64,000 nucleotides of DNA from NCBI RefSeq assembly GCF_023540835.1, contig NZ_JALKCU010000003.1:62001-126000 (forward strand), read 5' to 3'. The DNA is from Marivivens geojensis (GTDB lineage Bacteria > Pseudomonadota > Alphaproteobacteria > Rhodobacterales > Rhodobacteraceae). Shown one piece after another: positions 47,378-56,390 of the stretch; positions within the stretch are counted from its first letter, which is position 1, and every line of letters begins with the position of its first letter. The position numbers were made by a program, and so were the translations under genes. The notes beneath the pieces were generated by a model, which worked only from the letters and a program-made list of their open reading frames with translations, was not told the DNA's origin and made no database searches.

Positions 47378-48304
47378 ATGAAACACTTCCTTGATATCCA
47401 CACCACCTCGTCCGACGATCTACGGGCGATCATTGATAACGCCAAAGCGATGAAAGCGGCTCGTAACGGTCGTCCCAAAGGGTCTGCTGACGACGATAAA
47501 CCGCTTGATGGTCGCATGGTCGCTTTGATCTTTGAAAAGCCGTCGACCCGTACCCGCGTGTCGTTCGATGTGGGTGTGCGCCAGATGGGCGGTCAAACGA
47601 TGGTGCTATCTGGTGCGGATATGCAGTTAGGCCATGGTGAGACGATTGCAGACACCGCGCGGGTTCTGTCGCGCTACGTGGACATGATCATGATCCGCAC
47701 GTTCGAAGAGCAAACGCTGCTTGAGATGGCAGAATATGCGACCGTGCCAGTGATCAACGGCCTCACCAACCGCACCCACCCCTGCCAAATCATGGCGGAC
47801 ATTCAGACCTTCGAAGAACACCGCGGTTCAATCGCGGGGAAAAAGGTCGTTTGGTCGGGTGACGGCAACAACGTTTGCGCGTCCTTTATCCATGCGGCTG
47901 GTCAGTTCGGGTTTGATCTGACCTTCACTGGCCCGTCTTCGCTCGATCCCGAAGCGGTCTTTGTTGAAGAGGCCCGCGCCAAAGGTGCGAACATCGTGAT
48001 TGAACGCGATCCGATGAAAGCCGTCGAAGGCGCCGATCTGGTTGTCACCGATACATGGGTGTCGATGCATGATCCCGTGTCAGCACGCGAGCGCCGTCAT
48101 AACCAACTGCGGGGCTATCAGGTGAACGAACAGTTGATGGCAGCGGCAAAGCCTGATGCGTTGTTTATGCACTGCTTGCCCGCCCACCGTGACGATGAGG
48201 CGACCAGCGCCGTGATGGATGGCCCGCATTCGGTGATCTTTGACGAAGCGGAAAACCGTCTGCATGCACAAAAGGCTGTGATGCGTTGGTGCTTGGGCGT
48301 CTGA
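47378..48304 (+). CDS. argF: Ornithine carbamoyltransferase
   Basis: This 308-residue enzyme joins carbamoyl phosphate and ornithine to citrulline. Motifs: [11 protein letters not shown] (carbamoyl phosphate), HPCQ, and [11 protein letters not shown] 47378 is the family start, so the earlier frame opening (47336) is rejected. It lies 69 nt after argD and ends at a strong terminator. Its substrate comes from CarB (24652-27984). Confidence 0.95.
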   Translation: MKHFLDIHTTSSDDLRAIIDNAKAMKAARNGRPKGSADDDKPLDGRMVALIFEKPSTRTRVSFDVGVRQMGGQTMVLSGADMQLGHGETIADTARVLSRYVDMIMIRTFEEQTLLEMAEYATVPVINGLTNRTHPCQIMADIQTFEEHRGSIAGKKVVWSGDGNNVCASFIHAAGQFGFDLTFTGPSSLDPEAVFVEEARAKGANIVIERDPMKAVEGADLVVTDTWVSMHDPVSARERRHNQLRGYQVNEQLMAAAKPDALFMHCLPAHRDDEATSAVMDGPHSVIFDEAENRLHAQKAVMRWCLGV

Positions 48305-48325
48305 TCTAGCGGTAGGTTAGAAATG

Positions 48326-48355
48326 AAAAAGGCGGGCCCAAGGGTCCGCCTTTTG
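48326..48355 (+). terminator. Intrinsic terminator after argF
   Basis: The A-rich/GGCGG arm (48327-48337) pairs with CCGCCTTTT (48346-48354) around a GC-rich loop. The flanking A and T runs allow it to work in both directions, serving argF and the convergent phosphate transporter. Confidence 0.85.
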
Positions 48356-48376
48356 CGTTTGGTTGTTAGACCTAGA

Positions 48377-49858
48377 TCAGTGACCGAAGATGCCGTTGAG
48401 CACGTAGAACACAACAGCCGACAGGCCAGCCGCTGCGGGCACGGTAATCACCCATGCCGCGACGATGGTCATAAAGTGGCTACGACGCACCAGTTTACGG
48501 CGGCGACGCTCTTCGGGAGCGAGGCGCTTCGCTTCTGGCATATCGAGGTTCAATTTGCGTGCGCGGCGGCTGTGATCCCATTCACGATAGAAACCCACGC
48601 CGAACACACCACCAACCGCGATGTGGGTCGACGACACAGGCAGACCCAGCCAGCTCGCGACGATCACGGTGATCGCTGCAGAGAGAGCCACGCAGTATGC
48701 GCGCATCGGGTTCAATTTTGTGATCTGAGAGCCAACCATGCGGATGAGCTTGGGACCAAAGGTCACGAGGCCGAAGGAAATGCCCAACGCGCCGATCACC
48801 ATAACCCAAATCGGAATGTGCACTTTGCCCGCGATTTCACCGAACTCTTGGGTGTGAACGATTGCAGCAAGCGGGCCAACAGCGTTCGCAACATCGTTCG
48901 CGCCGTGCGCAAAGGACAGCAGCGCCGCAGAGATCACCAGCGGCAGACCGAACAGCACCTTGAGCGACTTGTTACGGTTCTCCAAGCCTTGGGATTTCTT
49001 ACGGATGTAAGGCGACGACAGAAGGTAGGTCGCAACGCCAACAGCCAAACCGATGAGCAGTGCAGGCCCGAGGTCGATAGAGATCAGCTTCTTCAGGCCC
49101 TTCACCGCGAGGTAAACAGCAAATACACCAGCCATGATGCCGATCAGAACAGGCACCCAACGGCGCGCGGCTGCGATTTTGTCTTCACGATAGATGATGA
49201 AGGTTTTGATGAACCACAGAAACAGCGCAGCAATTGCGCCGCCCAGAACTGGCGAAATTACCCAGCTTGCTGCGATTTGGCCCATCGACGTCCAGTTCAC
49301 GGTGGCCAGACCTGCCGCCGCGATACCCGCGCCCATTACGCCACCCACAACAGAGTGGGTCGTGGAGACAGGTGCGCCGATCCAAGTTGCAAGGTTCACC
49401 CAGAGAGCAGACGACACCAGCGCCGCCATCATCGCCCAGATGAACATCATCGAACTGTCAAAGCCCGCTGGGTCGATAATCCCTTTGGAAATAGTCGAGA
49501 CGACGTCACCGCCAGCCAGCAGAGCACCCGCACTTTCACACAGGGCCGCGATGACAATCGCGCCGCCCATGGTAAGCGCATTCGCGCCCACCGCAGGTCC
49601 CATGTTATTCGCAACGTCATTGGCCCCGATGTTGAGCGCCATATAGGCCCCAAAAACCGCAGCAGCCACGACCACGGCAGATCCAGAGCCAAGGCCAAAC
49701 ACGAATGCGGCGCCAAAGCCAGCAAGCACCATAAAGGTCAGACCGAGCCCGAAGCCGATCATGGGACGCGACACATACAGTGTCGCCGTTTCGAGCGTCG
49801 AAATCCGGTTAAGATCGCGATCGAGGGTTTTCCAGCTCGACTTGTCTTCTGAGGTCAT
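48377..49858 (-). CDS. Inorganic phosphate transporter, PiT family
   Basis: This is a 493-residue PiT permease with the two inverted PD001131-type motifs GANDVANNMGPAVGA and GANDVANAVGPLAAI, each followed by PVSTTHSVVGG or PVSSTHIAVGG. About ten to twelve helices. It takes up phosphate with protons or as metal-phosphate. It is single, without the PhoU-like partner gene often seen. Confidence 0.93.
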   Translation of the reverse strand: MTSEDKSSWKTLDRDLNRISTLETATLYVSRPMIGFGLGLTFMVLAGFGAAFVFGLGSGSAVVVAAAVFGAYMALNIGANDVANNMGPAVGANALTMGGAIVIAALCESAGALLAGGDVVSTISKGIIDPAGFDSSMMFIWAMMAALVSSALWVNLATWIGAPVSTTHSVVGGVMGAGIAAAGLATVNWTSMGQIAASWVISPVLGGAIAALFLWFIKTFIIYREDKIAAARRWVPVLIGIMAGVFAVYLAVKGLKKLISIDLGPALLIGLAVGVATYLLSSPYIRKKSQGLENRNKSLKVLFGLPLVISAALLSFAHGANDVANAVGPLAAIVHTQEFGEIAGKVHIPIWVMVIGALGISFGLVTFGPKLIRMVGSQITKLNPMRAYCVALSAAITVIVASWLGLPVSSTHIAVGGVFGVGFYREWDHSRRARKLNLDMPEAKRLAPEERRRRKLVRRSHFMTIVAAWVITVPAAAGLSAVVFYVLNGIFGH

Positions 49859-49941
49859 CAGATTGGCCCGTCATGAAAGTGTTACAATTGGCAAGTCGGG
49901 TAAGGATTACCCGATACGATTGCAACCATTTCTTTGCAGCA

Positions 49942-50403
49942 CTATCCGTTAAGGGTTCGCAAAAATTCGGCCATATCGGCGTCTTCAACGAACTCTGCTG
50001 CGCGGTCAAACGGTACCCATTTGCGCTTGCGCTTGTCCTTCTCAGGGAATTTGTTGGCCAGTTTTTCGACCTCGATCGCGTAGACATAGACGCGGCAGTC
50101 GCGTTCGATCCCGTTATCGACGGTCTTTTTCCCGTCATAGGTGCCGACAGGTTCCTTTGCGGCGCGGGCATTTTTGACCCCCGCCTCTTCCCATGCTTCC
50201 TGCAATGCAGTCTGCGAGCCACTCATTCCGTCGATGGGCCAACCTTTGGGGAGAATCCAACGGCCATTGGACGATGTGACCAAAAGCACTTCATCACCGG
50301 ACTTGGTTTCACGCATGCACAGCGCCGCAATCTGAACCAACGCGGGGCGGTTCAACATTGGGGACACGACTTCGGTCCAAGCTGTGCGCAAAAAAGGTAC
50401 CAT
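49942..50403 (-). CDS. Nudix hydrolase
   Basis: This 153-residue protein has a near-complete Nudix box starting GWPIDGMSGSQTALQEAWEEAGV, with the catalytic Glu pair in WEEAGV; the leading part GRWILPKGWPIDG resembles diadenosine/diphosphoinositol polyphosphate hydrolases. Substrate unknown. Confidence 0.88.
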   Translation of the reverse strand: MVPFLRTAWTEVVSPMLNRPALVQIAALCMRETKSGDEVLLVTSSNGRWILPKGWPIDGMSGSQTALQEAWEEAGVKNARAAKEPVGTYDGKKTVDNGIERDCRVYVYAIEVEKLANKFPEKDKRKRKWVPFDRAAEFVEDADMAEFLRTLNG

Positions 50404-50496
50404 ATATTCGCCTAGGGACGTTTATATTTCATTGGCCAAGCCTTATCAGAGCACCCAGAGAGAGGCAAACAACGAACCCGAAAAGGACGTTTTTAA

Positions 50497-51900
50497 ATGA
50501 CTCAACTTGCCAACCTTGGCCTCTATGGTCTGGGTACAATGGGCAGCGCTCTTGCGCTCAATATCCTCGACAACGGATTTGCGCTCCATGTTGCCAACCG
50601 TTCCACCGATGTCACCGCTGAATTTGTTGCCGAAGCGGGCGATCTCGCTGCAAAATTGACCTCGCACGCGAGCCTTGCGGATATGGCGCGCAATATGCCT
50701 GCGCCCCGTGCGATCATCCTCATGGTGCCCGCGGGCAATCCCGTCGAATCATCGATCGAGGAGCTTTGTGATCTGCTCGAACCAGGTGACACGATCATCG
50801 ACGCAGGGAACACCGATTTCCACGATACCCGCCGCCGCACCGCTTTGGTCGAGGGCCGTGGCCTGACCTTTATCGGTATGGGCGTTTCGGGTGGTGAAGA
50901 AGGTGCTCGTCACGGTCCGTCGATCATGGTTGGTGGTACGCCCCAAGCATGGGCTGGTATCCGCCCCGTCATCGAAGCCATCGCAGCAAAGTTCAATGGC
51001 GAGGCTTGTGCCGATCACCTTGGTCCCGATGGGGCAGGGCATTTTGTCAAAACCGTCCACAACGGCATCGAATACGCCGATATGCAGATGATCTCTGAAC
51101 TCTACGGGATCATGCGCTACGGTCAGGGAATGTCGCCTGCTGACATCGGTGCACGTTTTGAATCGTGGGATACTGGCGCTCTGCAATCTTATCTGGTGGA
51201 AATCACGGGTAAGGTTCTTCAGGCCGTTGATAGCAAAACGGGTACGCCTGCGGTTGATGTGATCCTCGACCGCGCTGGCCAAAAAGGCACAGGACGTTGG
51301 ACCTTGATCGAAGCTCTCCGCCTCGGTCAATCGGCCTCCGCCATCGAAGCCGCTGTTGCGGCGCGCTCTTGGTCGTCGGAAAAAGAAACCCGCATCGACG
51401 GGGAAGCGATCCTCTCGGGCGCCCGCACGGCCGTTGACCTGTCAGAGCAAGACTACGCCGATGCTCTCCTCGCAGCGCGTATCATCGCTTACGCTCAAGG
51501 TTTCCGCCTCTTGGCCGCTGCATCAGAGGAATACAATTGGTCGCTCGACTTCGCTCGTATTTCTGAGATCTGGCGTGCAGGTTGCATCATTCGTTCGGCT
51601 CTGCTCGACGATATTTCCGCGGCCTTCCGTGGTGAAATGCCAAAAGGTCAGCTGGTCTTTGCGCCTGCCTTTGCGGAACGTCTGAAGGCTACCGTGCCGG
51701 CGCTTCGCCGTGTGGTCGCTGCTGCGGTCCTGAACGGCCATCCGGCACCCGCATGCGCATCGGCGCTTTCGTTCATCGACACCCTGTCGATGGCACGTGG
51801 CACCACCGATCTCATTCAAGCCCAGCGTGACTTCTTTGGCATGCACGGCTTTGAACGCATCGATGGTGGCGCAGGTCATCACGGCCCTTGGTGGGACTGA
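50497..51900 (+). CDS. gnd: 6-phosphogluconate dehydrogenase
   Basis: This 467-residue decarboxylating enzyme of the oxidative pentose phosphate pathway carries NAD(P) loop GLGTMGSALA, IDAGNTDFHDT, the signature MGVSGGEEGARHGPSIMVGG and FVKTVHNGIEYADMQ, and the catalytic Lys in the latter. The family length fits. Confidence 0.95.
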   Translation: MTQLANLGLYGLGTMGSALALNILDNGFALHVANRSTDVTAEFVAEAGDLAAKLTSHASLADMARNMPAPRAIILMVPAGNPVESSIEELCDLLEPGDTIIDAGNTDFHDTRRRTALVEGRGLTFIGMGVSGGEEGARHGPSIMVGGTPQAWAGIRPVIEAIAAKFNGEACADHLGPDGAGHFVKTVHNGIEYADMQMISELYGIMRYGQGMSPADIGARFESWDTGALQSYLVEITGKVLQAVDSKTGTPAVDVILDRAGQKGTGRWTLIEALRLGQSASAIEAAVAARSWSSEKETRIDGEAILSGARTAVDLSEQDYADALLAARIIAYAQGFRLLAAASEEYNWSLDFARISEIWRAGCIIRSALLDDISAAFRGEMPKGQLVFAPAFAERLKATVPALRRVVAAAVLNGHPAPACASALSFIDTLSMARGTTDLIQAQRDFFGMHGFERIDGGAGHHGPWWD

Positions 51901-51934
51901 TCGTCCTGCCTTTGTGCTGTAAATATCTCGGGGG

Positions 51935-51979
51935 TTAGGGGGCAGAGCCCCCTTGCGCCGCGCCAGCGGCGCCCCCTAA
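51935..51979. repeat. Nested palindromic intergenic element
   Basis: Outer arms TTAGGGGGC (51935-51943) and GCCCCCTAA (51971-51979) are perfect complements. Inside are two further hairpins: AGGGGG/CCCCCT (51937-51942 with 51948-51953) and GCGCCGC/GCGGCGC (51955-51961 with 51966-51972). The outer stem and the inner hairpins compete. It ends 9 bp before the hrpB ATG. It looks like a REP-type dispersed element rather than a terminator, since no T run follows. Confidence 0.6.
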
Positions 51980-51988
51980 ACACCTTAT

Positions 51989-54394
51989 ATGACACTTCCC
52001 ATCGACTCCGCCCTGCCTGACCTGATCGACGCGCTCCGTGTCGAAGGTCGCGCCGTGCTACAGGCTCCTCCGGGCGCGGGAAAGACCACGCGGGTGCCAT
52101 TGGCGTTGCTCGACGCGAAAGTCACAGATGGCAAGATCATCATGCTCGAACCGCGTCGCCTTGCGGCCCGCGCAGCGGCGGAACGCTTGGCGGAACAGCT
52201 AGGTGAAAAGACGGGCCAGACAGTTGGTTACCGTATGCGCGGCGATAGCAAGGCGGGCAGCAGGGTCGAGGTTGTCACCGAAGGTATCCTGACCCGCATG
52301 ATCCAATCTGATCCCGAACTGACCGGGATTGGTGCGATCATCTTTGACGAATTTCACGAACGCAGCCTGAATGCAGACCTCGGCCTCGCGCTGACGTGGG
52401 AAATTCGGCAAGCCTTGCGAGATGATTTGATCTTGGTGGTGATGTCCGCGACGCTGGATGCCGAACCTGTTGCGCGGTTGTTGGACAACGCCCCGATGAT
52501 CACCTCAGAAGGGCGCGCTTATCCCGTCGATCTGGTCTATTTGGAACGTCCTCTCGACAAAGCCCGCCGCCTTGAAGCGGCAACTGCGGACCTGATCGTT
52601 GACGCTGTTGCCCAGACTGAGGGCGGCGTTTTGGTGTTCCTGCCCGGTGAAGGTGAAATCCGTCGGACAGAGGCCGCGCTGCAGGGGCGTTTGCCCAAAG
52701 AATGCGATGTTCGCCCGCTTTATGGTGCGCTGCCCTTTGCCCAGCAACGTGCCGCGATCGCACCTGTCTCAAGCGGGAGGAAGATTGTTCTATCGACCTC
52801 TATCGCGGAAACCTCGCTGACGATTGAGGATATTCGAGTTGTCGTCGATGCAGGTCGTGCGCGACGGTCACGTTATGATCCGTCGTCTGGCATGGCGCGA
52901 CTTGTCACCGAACGCGTGTCCAAGGCCGAAGCGACGCAGCGTGCAGGCCGCGCAGGTCGTGTCGCTGCTGGCACGTGTTACCGCCTCTGGACCAAAGGCG
53001 AAGACGGCGCGTTGCAGGCCTTCCCACCAGCAGAGATCGAAGCGACCGATTTGGCGGGCCTTGCCTTGGAAATGGCGCTGTGGGGCGCGGCTGATTTGCC
53101 GTTCCTGACCCCTCCGCCCGAGGGTACCTTAGCCGAGGCGCAGGCGCTTTTGCATCAACTGGGCGCGTTAGACGCTGACGGTCGGATCACGGATCACGGC
53201 AGGCTAATCGCCGCGATGCCGCTGCACCCACGGCTCGCCCATATGCTGGCGGTTGCGGGTAAACAGGCAGCGCCTTTGGCCGCGCTTTTGGCGGACCGCG
53301 ATCCGATGATTGGCGGGCAAACGGATCTGATGTTGCGACTGAGGGCCATCCGAACAGGTGAAGGAAACGTAAACCGAAGCGTGCTGGATCGGATCAAGGT
53401 CGAGGCAAAACGCTTTGCCCAAATGTCCGAGGAAAAGCCCAGGTTGTCACCCGCAGAGATGGCGGCCTTGGCCTATCCTGACCGTATCGGGCTGCGTCGG
53501 TCGGGCGATGCGCCACGCTATATCCTGTCGGGGGGCAAAGGGGCCGTGATGCCAGATGGCGATGGCCTCGCTGGGCAACGGTTGATTGTCGCAACCGACC
53601 TCGACGGAAATCCGCGTGAGGCCAAAATCCGTCAGGCGCTGGCCATTTCAGAAAGCGAACTCCGTGGCCTCTTTGCGGATCAGATTGCATGGACGGACGT
53701 GTGCGAATGGTCCAAGCGGGACCGTCGGGTGAAAACACGTCGCGTTGAGATGTTTGGCGCGCTCCCACTCGATGATCGGCAGTGGTCCGAGGCCAGCGAA
53801 GAGGCGATTGCCCGTGCGATGCTGGACGGCGTACGTGACCTTGGTCTGCGATTGGATGGGGCTGCGGCGCGTCTCTGTGCGCGGGTCGAACTGGTGCGCA
53901 CGGGTGGCGCTGATTTGCCCGCGATGGACACTGATAGCCTCATGGCGGGACTAGAGGATTGGTTGCTGCCTCACCTGAACGGAGTGCGCTCTGCGGACGA
54001 TTGGAAGCGGTTCAACCCGCATGACGCCCTGCGCGGAATGATGTCGTGGGACCAGTTACAGGTTCTGGATCAAGCGGCCCCGTCGCATTTTGAAACGCCG
54101 CTGGGGCGTAAAATTCCGATTGATTACGACGGGGAACATCCGCAGATCACACTGCGTTTGCAGGAAATGTTTGGCGTCACGCGCCATCCGACCGTTGGGA
54201 AAACGCCGCTTCGTGTGACGCTGCTATCACCCGGTCAAAAGCCTGTGCAGGTCACGATGGATATTCCGGGTTTCTGGGCGAATTCATACGCCGATGTGCG
54301 CAAAGACATGCGTGGCCAATATCCCAAACACCCATGGCCCGAAGATCCGACAACGGCCGACCCGACCTTGCGGGCCAAACCGCGCGCCCGTTAA
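51989..54394 (+). CDS. hrpB: ATP-dependent helicase HrpB
   Basis: This is an 801-residue DEAH-type helicase of the HrpA/HrpB group: Walker A PPGAGKTTRVPL, DEFHER, SATLDAEPVA, SIAETSLTIEDIRVVVDAG, and QRAGRAGRVAAGTCYRLW, then the HrpB-specific C-terminal domain ending near HPWPEDPTTADPT. Its role is unclear, perhaps RNA related. Stop interlocks with the FAD oxidase gene. Confidence 0.94.
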   Translation: MTLPIDSALPDLIDALRVEGRAVLQAPPGAGKTTRVPLALLDAKVTDGKIIMLEPRRLAARAAAERLAEQLGEKTGQTVGYRMRGDSKAGSRVEVVTEGILTRMIQSDPELTGIGAIIFDEFHERSLNADLGLALTWEIRQALRDDLILVVMSATLDAEPVARLLDNAPMITSEGRAYPVDLVYLERPLDKARRLEAATADLIVDAVAQTEGGVLVFLPGEGEIRRTEAALQGRLPKECDVRPLYGALPFAQQRAAIAPVSSGRKIVLSTSIAETSLTIEDIRVVVDAGRARRSRYDPSSGMARLVTERVSKAEATQRAGRAGRVAAGTCYRLWTKGEDGALQAFPPAEIEATDLAGLALEMALWGAADLPFLTPPPEGTLAEAQALLHQLGALDADGRITDHGRLIAAMPLHPRLAHMLAVAGKQAAPLAALLADRDPMIGGQTDLMLRLRAIRTGEGNVNRSVLDRIKVEAKRFAQMSEEKPRLSPAEMAALAYPDRIGLRRSGDAPRYILSGGKGAVMPDGDGLAGQRLIVATDLDGNPREAKIRQALAISESELRGLFADQIAWTDVCEWSKRDRRVKTRRVEMFGALPLDDRQWSEASEEAIARAMLDGVRDLGLRLDGAAARLCARVELVRTGGADLPAMDTDSLMAGLEDWLLPHLNGVRSADDWKRFNPHDALRGMMSWDQLQVLDQAAPSHFETPLGRKIPIDYDGEHPQITLRLQEMFGVTRHPTVGKTPLRVTLLSPGQKPVQVTMDIPGFWANSYADVRKDMRGQYPKHPWPEDPTTADPTLRAKPRAR

Positions 54395-55806
54395 TCCCGC
54401 GCGCGCAGAACCGCACCGGGGTTCAGGATGCCCTGCGGGTCGAGCGCGTCTTTGATCGCACGCATCATCGATAGCTTCATCGGGTCGGAATATTTCTCAA
54501 GGTCATCGACCTTGAGCCGCCCAATCCCGTGTTCGGCACTGACCGACCCATCGAACTTGTGAACAATGTCGTGGACGGTCGTTTTTATCGCGCCGCGCAG
54601 GTTTTCATAATCCGCGCGGGTTCGGCCTTGGGTTGGGAAGACGTTGAAGTGTAGGTTGCCGTCGCCCAAATGGCCAAAGCAGTTGATGCGGAATTCACCG
54701 ACCTGCGCGAGGGCAGCGGTGGCCTCGACGATATAGTCAGGGATTTTCGACAGCGGCACAGAGATGTCATGTGAGGAAATCGAACCGATGCGGCGGTTTG
54801 CTTCGGGGATGCTCTCTCGGATCGCCCAAAACGCCTGACGCTGGGCCTCGGACTGTGCAATCACGCCGTCGCTGACCAGATCGGCCTCAGACGCAGTGAC
54901 AAATAGCGACTCAAGCGCCTCTTGGGGGTGGAACCCAGCGGGTAAACCGAGGTCGATTAGAACGAACCATTCAGGTGTCTCGGCAAAAGGTTTCGCGACC
55001 TCTGGGCCGACCTCGTTTAAAAACGCGATGCCCTGTTTGCTCATCAGTTCAAAGGCAGAGATGCCTTCGCCGATTTGCGCCTGAGCCAGCGCCAATAGAT
55101 CTAGCGCAGCCGCAGGAGACGGCACGACCATCAGCGCGGTACCATGCGTTGCGGGGCGCGGGGAGAGTTTCAGTGCGGCGCCGGTAATGATGCCGAGGCT
55201 ACCCTCAGACCCGATCATCAGGTCGCGCAGGTCATAGCCAGTGTTGTCTTTGCGTAGTCGGGTAAGGCCGTTCCAGACCTCCCCGCTCGCCGTTACGACC
55301 TCAAGTCCCAGAACCTGAGCGCGCGCGTTGCCATAGCGCAGAACGTTCAACCCGCCCGCATTCGTGCCAAGGAGTCCGCCGATCCGCGCCGATCCCTCGG
55401 AGGCGAGCGAGAGAGGGAACAGGCGTTCTACGCCCTCTGCCGCTGCCTGAACCTCCGCCAAAATGCAGCCCGCATCACAGACGAGCACGTTTTCTGTCGG
55501 GTAGATGTCACGAATACGGTTCATTCGTTCAAGGCTGAGGACAACGGGTACGGGCCCGTCTTCCATCAGTTGACCACCGACCAATCCAGTGCCGCCAGAA
55601 TAGGGGACGATGCCAACCTTATGCGCAGCGCAGAGTTTGACGATCTCAGAGACCTCTGCAGTGCTGGACGGCGCAACAACGACGCCCGTCCCCATGAACC
55701 GCCCGCGCGGTTCCCTTAGGTAGGGGTCCGTATCGTCTTTAATCACCAGATCAGGGATGGTGGATTGTAGAAGGGTGACAAAAGTATCGTCAGCAGAGTT
55801 CAGCAT
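54391..55806 (-). CDS. FAD-linked 2-hydroxyacid oxidase, GlcD-like
   Basis: This 471-residue oxidoreductase of the VAO/PCMH family has the FAD-binding stretch VGIVPYSGGTGLVGGQ, TNAGGLNVLRYGNARAQVLGLEVV, and a C-terminal FAD-oxidase domain with FGHLGDGNLHFN and SAEHGIGRLK. It belongs to the D-lactate/D-2-hydroxyglutarate/glycolate oxidase group; substrate not assignable. Overlaps the GNAT gene by 7 nt. Confidence 0.87.
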   Translation of the reverse strand: MLNSADDTFVTLLQSTIPDLVIKDDTDPYLREPRGRFMGTGVVVAPSSTAEVSEIVKLCAAHKVGIVPYSGGTGLVGGQLMEDGPVPVVLSLERMNRIRDIYPTENVLVCDAGCILAEVQAAAEGVERLFPLSLASEGSARIGGLLGTNAGGLNVLRYGNARAQVLGLEVVTASGEVWNGLTRLRKDNTGYDLRDLMIGSEGSLGIITGAALKLSPRPATHGTALMVVPSPAAALDLLALAQAQIGEGISAFELMSKQGIAFLNEVGPEVAKPFAETPEWFVLIDLGLPAGFHPQEALESLFVTASEADLVSDGVIAQSEAQRQAFWAIRESIPEANRRIGSISSHDISVPLSKIPDYIVEATAALAQVGEFRINCFGHLGDGNLHFNVFPTQGRTRADYENLRGAIKTTVHDIVHKFDGSVSAEHGIGRLKVDDLEKYSDPMKLSMMRAIKDALDPQGILNPGAVLRARD

Positions 55807-56390
55807 TGGCCTAAATTTGCCTTCCCGCGGCGATCCGCGCGGAGGTTTGCGTAAAGGACGTGGTTGCGCCAGCGTCCGTTAATTTCGAGGTAACTTTGTG
55901 CCACCCCCTCGTATTTGTAACCGCAGCTTTCGAGTAAACGGCGTGAGGGCGTATTCTCGGGCAAACAGCCGGCTTCGATCCGGCTCAGGTCCAGCTCGAC
56001 AAAGGCGTAATGTACCAGCGCATCAATCGCTTCGCGCATATAGCCGTTTCGGGCGTAGCGTTGGCCGATCCAGTAGCCTGCGGTGCCCGCTTGGGCAGGG
56101 CCACGGCGGATATTGTCGAGGGTGATTGCCCCGAGGAGCGCCTGATCCTCACGGCGAATGAGGAACAGCGGAACGGCAGTGCCATTGGCGAGCGACCGTT
56201 GGGACCAATACACACGGTTGGTAAAGGCCTTGCGGCTCAGGTGGTCCTTGGACCACTCGGGTTCCCAAGGAGTTAGAAACTCGCGGCTTTCCTGCCGAAG
56301 GTCCGCCCACTGGCGCCAGTCGCCGTGATCTGGCAGCCGCAATGTCATGCGGTCTGTTTCCAGCCTGACCTTGCGACGCCGACCCAGCAT
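55800..56390 (-). CDS. GNAT acetyltransferase, RimJ-like
   Basis: This 196-residue acetyltransferase has the RimJ/RimL pattern LETDRMTLRLPDHGDW, acetyl-CoA motif YWIGQRYARNGYMREAI and NTPSRRLLESCGYKYEG. It may acetylate a ribosomal protein N-terminus. The ATG overlaps the M16 stop (TAATG). Confidence 0.85.
   Translation of the reverse strand: MLGRRRKVRLETDRMTLRLPDHGDWRQWADLRQESREFLTPWEPEWSKDHLSRKAFTNRVYWSQRSLANGTAVPLFLIRREDQALLGAITLDNIRRGPAQAGTAGYWIGQRYARNGYMREAIDALVHYAFVELDLSRIEAGCLPENTPSRRLLESCGYKYEGVAQSYLEINGRWRNHVLYANLRADRRGKANLGQC

Noticed and set aside
48323-49852. Long forward ORF antisense to the phosphate transporter
   Set aside because: It mirrors a PiT gene with intact motifs; the predicted product is rich in His, Arg and Gln without any domain. 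The same holds for forward ORFs at 59519-61249 and 57634-58653 and the reverse ORF at 29838-30890.
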